Notes under the pieces: model-generated | The model's database searches: none | What the model was told of the DNA's origin: nothing | The model's input: only the letters and a program-made list of their open reading frames with translations | Origin: Flaccisagitta enflata | Taxonomy: Eukaryota > Chaetognatha > Sagittoidea > Aphragmophora | Length of the DNA stretch: 64,000 bases | Reading direction: 5' to 3' | Assembly: GCA_965153355.1 (NCBI GenBank) | Contig: OZ231126.1 | Location: forward strand, 81,592,001 to 81,656,000 | Translations under genes and position numbers: made by a program | In this document: in pieces, positions 61,815 through 64,000 of the stretch | Layout: every line of letters starts with the position of its first letter | Position numbering within the stretch: the first letter of the stretch is position 1

Positions 61815-61842
61815 GAACAAATTAACAACAACAAAAACAGCT

Positions 61843-61914
<72 letters not shown>

Positions 61915-61966
61915 CCACCGAAAGAAGGTGAAGGAAGAAAAAAACAACAACAACAGCAAAGACATC

Positions 61967-62024
<58 letters not shown>

Positions 62025-62084
62025 CAACAACAACAACAACAACAACCACAACCATAACAACAACGACAACAACAACAACAACAT

Positions 62085-62140
<56 letters not shown>

Positions 62141-62218
62141 AAACAACGACAACAGCAAAAACAACAACAACAACAACAACAACAACAGCAACAACAACAA
62201 CAACAACATCAACAACAT

Positions 62219-62249
<31 letters not shown>

Positions 62250-62254
62250 CAACA
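61715..62254 (+). repeat. (CAA)n tract of about 540 bp abutting a start codon
   Basis: AAC/CAA repeats have few interruptions (GAAAGAAGGTGAAGGAAG near 61,918-61,940). The tract runs without a break into the ATG of the MATH-BTB gene, so its 3' part at least is probably the 5' untranslated leader. Poly-Cys, Leu, Val and Asn frames across it are artefacts. Confidence 0.9.
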
Positions 62255-63333
62255 ATGGCGACTCCTCGTTTAATTCGATTGGATCGCATTGAGAGTGGAG
62301 CTTCTCACGTTATCGTTTTCACTCTTCGTGATTTTCCGACGATTTCTTTACAACCGTCCAACACTTCGCTGTCGACGAGTGCGGCAACAGCAGCAGCAAC
62401 AATCACCACCACCACGATGGCGTCTTTCCGCACGGAAGACTTTTTGCTGCGCGATGGCCATTTCCGGTCCAAATGGTTCGTCCAAGCTGACGTTTCCGTG
62501 GCAACTGTGACAACGACGACTGCATCGACATCGTCCGCAGCCAAAAAAGCAGCTGCATCATCTCTTGTCGCGACAAATTCAGCTCTTTCAAAAAACTCAT
62601 CCAAATCAGCGATTGTTTCCGAAGAGGGTCCTTTTCTCGGTTTGCATTTGCATTGCCTGACTCCACCGGGTGAAGATCATCTCCCGCCCTCAAAACTCAA
62701 CGTGGATCTCGAACTTCGAGTTTACGACGTCACTGACAAAGACGACGACGATATCGATGCATTCATTCGCAGCGGCGGAAGTAGCAGCCGCGGCAACAAC
62801 GGCAGCAGCACCATCTCAAAACCGGCCTTTGCTTCACGAGCTACTCGTCATCGATATGTTCGTCCGGGCGAATCTCAAGGCTGGTCGCGCTTCTGTCGAC
62901 TTCCTTCAACGTCGTCGACTGACTCCATCACTTCGCCGTCGACGAGAATCCGACGCAATTCTGGATCGTATTCGTCGACTTCGGCGACGATGACGACGAC
63001 AAATCGAGGACGACGACGTAGAAACTCTTCATCTCCGCAATGTGGCGTCGTTTTGATCGTTGAATGTTTGCTGAGAGTTTGTGGCAAAACGGAGATCAAT
63101 CCTCGATCGGGAATCAATTATAAATCGTATCGCGTCGAAGATGAGACTTTCGATTTTACGATCGTCGCTGGCGGCGGCGATGAAGATGGCGATGGCGGTG
63201 GCGGCGGCGGTGGCGGCGGCGGCGGTGGAAGTAACGTCGTCGATGGAATTGTGACCGCTGACGACGATGTTCCTTTACCTTCGAGTGAACCGTCAAATCA
63301 TCAGCGGAATCCCTCGTATTCGTCGTCGTCGTT

Positions 63334-63383
<50 letters not shown>

Positions 63384-63582
63384 CGACTACCTACCTACTT
63401 TCCCGTCTCTTCACGATCCGCCTCGGAATCAAGACGCCGGTTTTCTCCGCCGGCGTTGTTCACGACATGTCCAGTCTCGACAGGCCAACGTTACTCCGGA
63501 CGCCCAACCCTCCGTCGTCTGCAATGGATCGAGTTTATGTACAGCTTAGGTTGTCAGCAATACACCGAACTAAGTATTGTCG
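62255..63582 (+). CDS. MATH-BTB (SPOP/roadkill-type) protein, frame broken near gap
   Basis: ATG at 62,255 in a strong context (ACAATGG). Residues 18-30 (HVIVFTLRDFPTI) fit the first strand of a MATH domain. It continues FLLRDGHFRSKWFV (63-76), LGLHLHCLTP, KLNVDLELRVYD (147-158), GWSRFCRL (209-216) and LIVECLLRVCGKTEI (267-281), all in MATH order, with Ala/Ser/Thr-rich inserts. DETFDFTIVAGG (297-308) looks like the start of a BTB domain, followed by a Gly13 run and a poly-Ser run encoded by (TCG)n. PVFSAGVVHDM (394-404) aligns with the conserved PVFSAMFEHEM of SPOP-type BTB domains. Beyond it the BTB similarity moves to a second frame (QANVTPDAQPSVV from 63,481) and then a third (RLQWIEFMYSLG), implying two single-base losses or decay. 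MATH-BTB proteins are substrate adaptors for Cullin-3 ubiquitin ligases. The frame then enters the N gap, so the C-terminus is unknown. Confidence 0.72.
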
Positions 63583-63592
63583 NNNNNNNNNN
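63583..63592. other. Assembly gap (10 N)
   Basis: Ten Ns interrupt the MATH-BTB gene. The sequence after the gap is repeat, so the true gap length is unknown. Confidence 1.
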
Positions 63593-63624
63593 AATTTTAA
63601 AAAATCCCAGGAAAAAATTGGTGG

Positions 63625-63885
63625 ATGTATCATCTATCATCAATCATCTATCAGCTTTCATCTATCATCTTTCATCTATCATCTATGAGTTCTGGGCTGT
63701 CTGCTATACATTGGAGAATTCTGGGTTGTGTGACATATATCGGAGATTACAAGGTAGTGTGACATACATTGGAGAAAACTGGGTTGAGTGACATATATTG
63801 GACAAAACTGGGATGTGTGACATACATCAGAGAATTGTGGGCTGTGTGATATACATTGGAGAGAACGGGGTGGTGTGTCAGGTAA
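63625..63885. repeat. (ATCT)n and ~37-bp minisatellite
   Basis: ATCTATCATCTTTC-type repeats at 63,630-63,688 are followed by about five to six degenerate units resembling CTGGGTTGTGTGACATATAT plus TGGAGAAAA. Confidence 0.75.
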
Positions 63886-64000
63886 GAAGTAAAGGATAGT
63901 TGTGAGCAATCCGGAGTAAACACCATTGAAAGCTTGCAAGGCTTTCATCCTTTGTTAATTGGAGAATTCTGGCCTCCATTTATAAGGGCAATGTTGTTTC
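63886..64000. other. No gene seen
   Basis: Unique sequence to the window edge. Confidence 0.4.

Noticed and set aside
61652-62255. Poly-Cys, poly-Leu and poly-Val open frames on the minus strand
   Set aside because: Translations of the (CAA)n microsatellite in reverse.

Overview
This is nuclear DNA of a ciliated, intron-bearing eukaryote, most likely an animal. The evidence is two spliced exons of the intraflagellar-transport gene IFT54/TRAF3IP1, a MYND zinc-finger coiled-coil protein, a MATH-BTB protein, and a non-LTR retrotransposon of the R2/NeSL type with a restriction-like endonuclease. I cannot name the species. Genes are sparse. Most of the window is short non-autonomous mobile elements, minisatellites and very long microsatellites, chiefly (GA)n/(CT)n, (CA)n and (AAC)n.

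Layout. 1-2.3 kb: the first two coding exons of IFT54 on the minus strand (1830-1702 and 439-317), running off the left edge, head to head with a small candidate membrane-protein gene on the plus strand. 3.1-5.6 kb: a minus-strand MYND/coiled-coil gene that lacks its start codon here, so an upstream exon is expected. 5.9-15.3 kb: repeats, including a 630-bp foldback element, a 1.3-kb minisatellite-bearing element (copy A) and several short hairpin-ended elements. 15.4-21.7 kb: a single open frame of 2,121 codons (minus strand) for a low-complexity/coiled-coil protein of unknown function. 21.8-27.4 kb: a telomere-like C-rich array between inverted repeats, two TA-flanked AT-rich MITEs, and copies B and C of the minisatellite element. 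27.5-28.8 kb: microsatellites.

28.6-48.1 kb is the most striking structure: a giant near-palindrome centred near 40.735 kb. Its arms are collinear apart from two insertions in the left arm (4,062 bp and 617 bp). The right arm preserves the empty site of both, so element ends and target-site duplications can be read directly. 48.3-52.9 kb: microsatellites and dispersed repeats. 53.2-55.8 kb: an intact 880-codon reverse transcriptase/endonuclease frame, 5'-truncated, lying between two (CT)n tracts. 56-61 kb: microsatellites and repeats. 61.7-63.6 kb: about 540 bp of (CAA)n directly in front of a MATH-BTB gene whose BTB part breaks frame twice just before a 10-N assembly gap.

The most interesting general observation is that several element families with unrelated sequences share one architecture. 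A word of about 10 nt near the 5' end is the reverse complement of the distal arm of a hairpin at the 3' end, which is followed by a run of A. The word differs between families but both ends change together. This resembles the subterminal inverted repeat plus 3' hairpin of Helentron-associated (HINE/DINE-like) elements, but that assignment is inference. Several minisatellites and the end of the MATH-BTB gene look indel-ridden, so consensus error should be kept in mind when judging broken frames.
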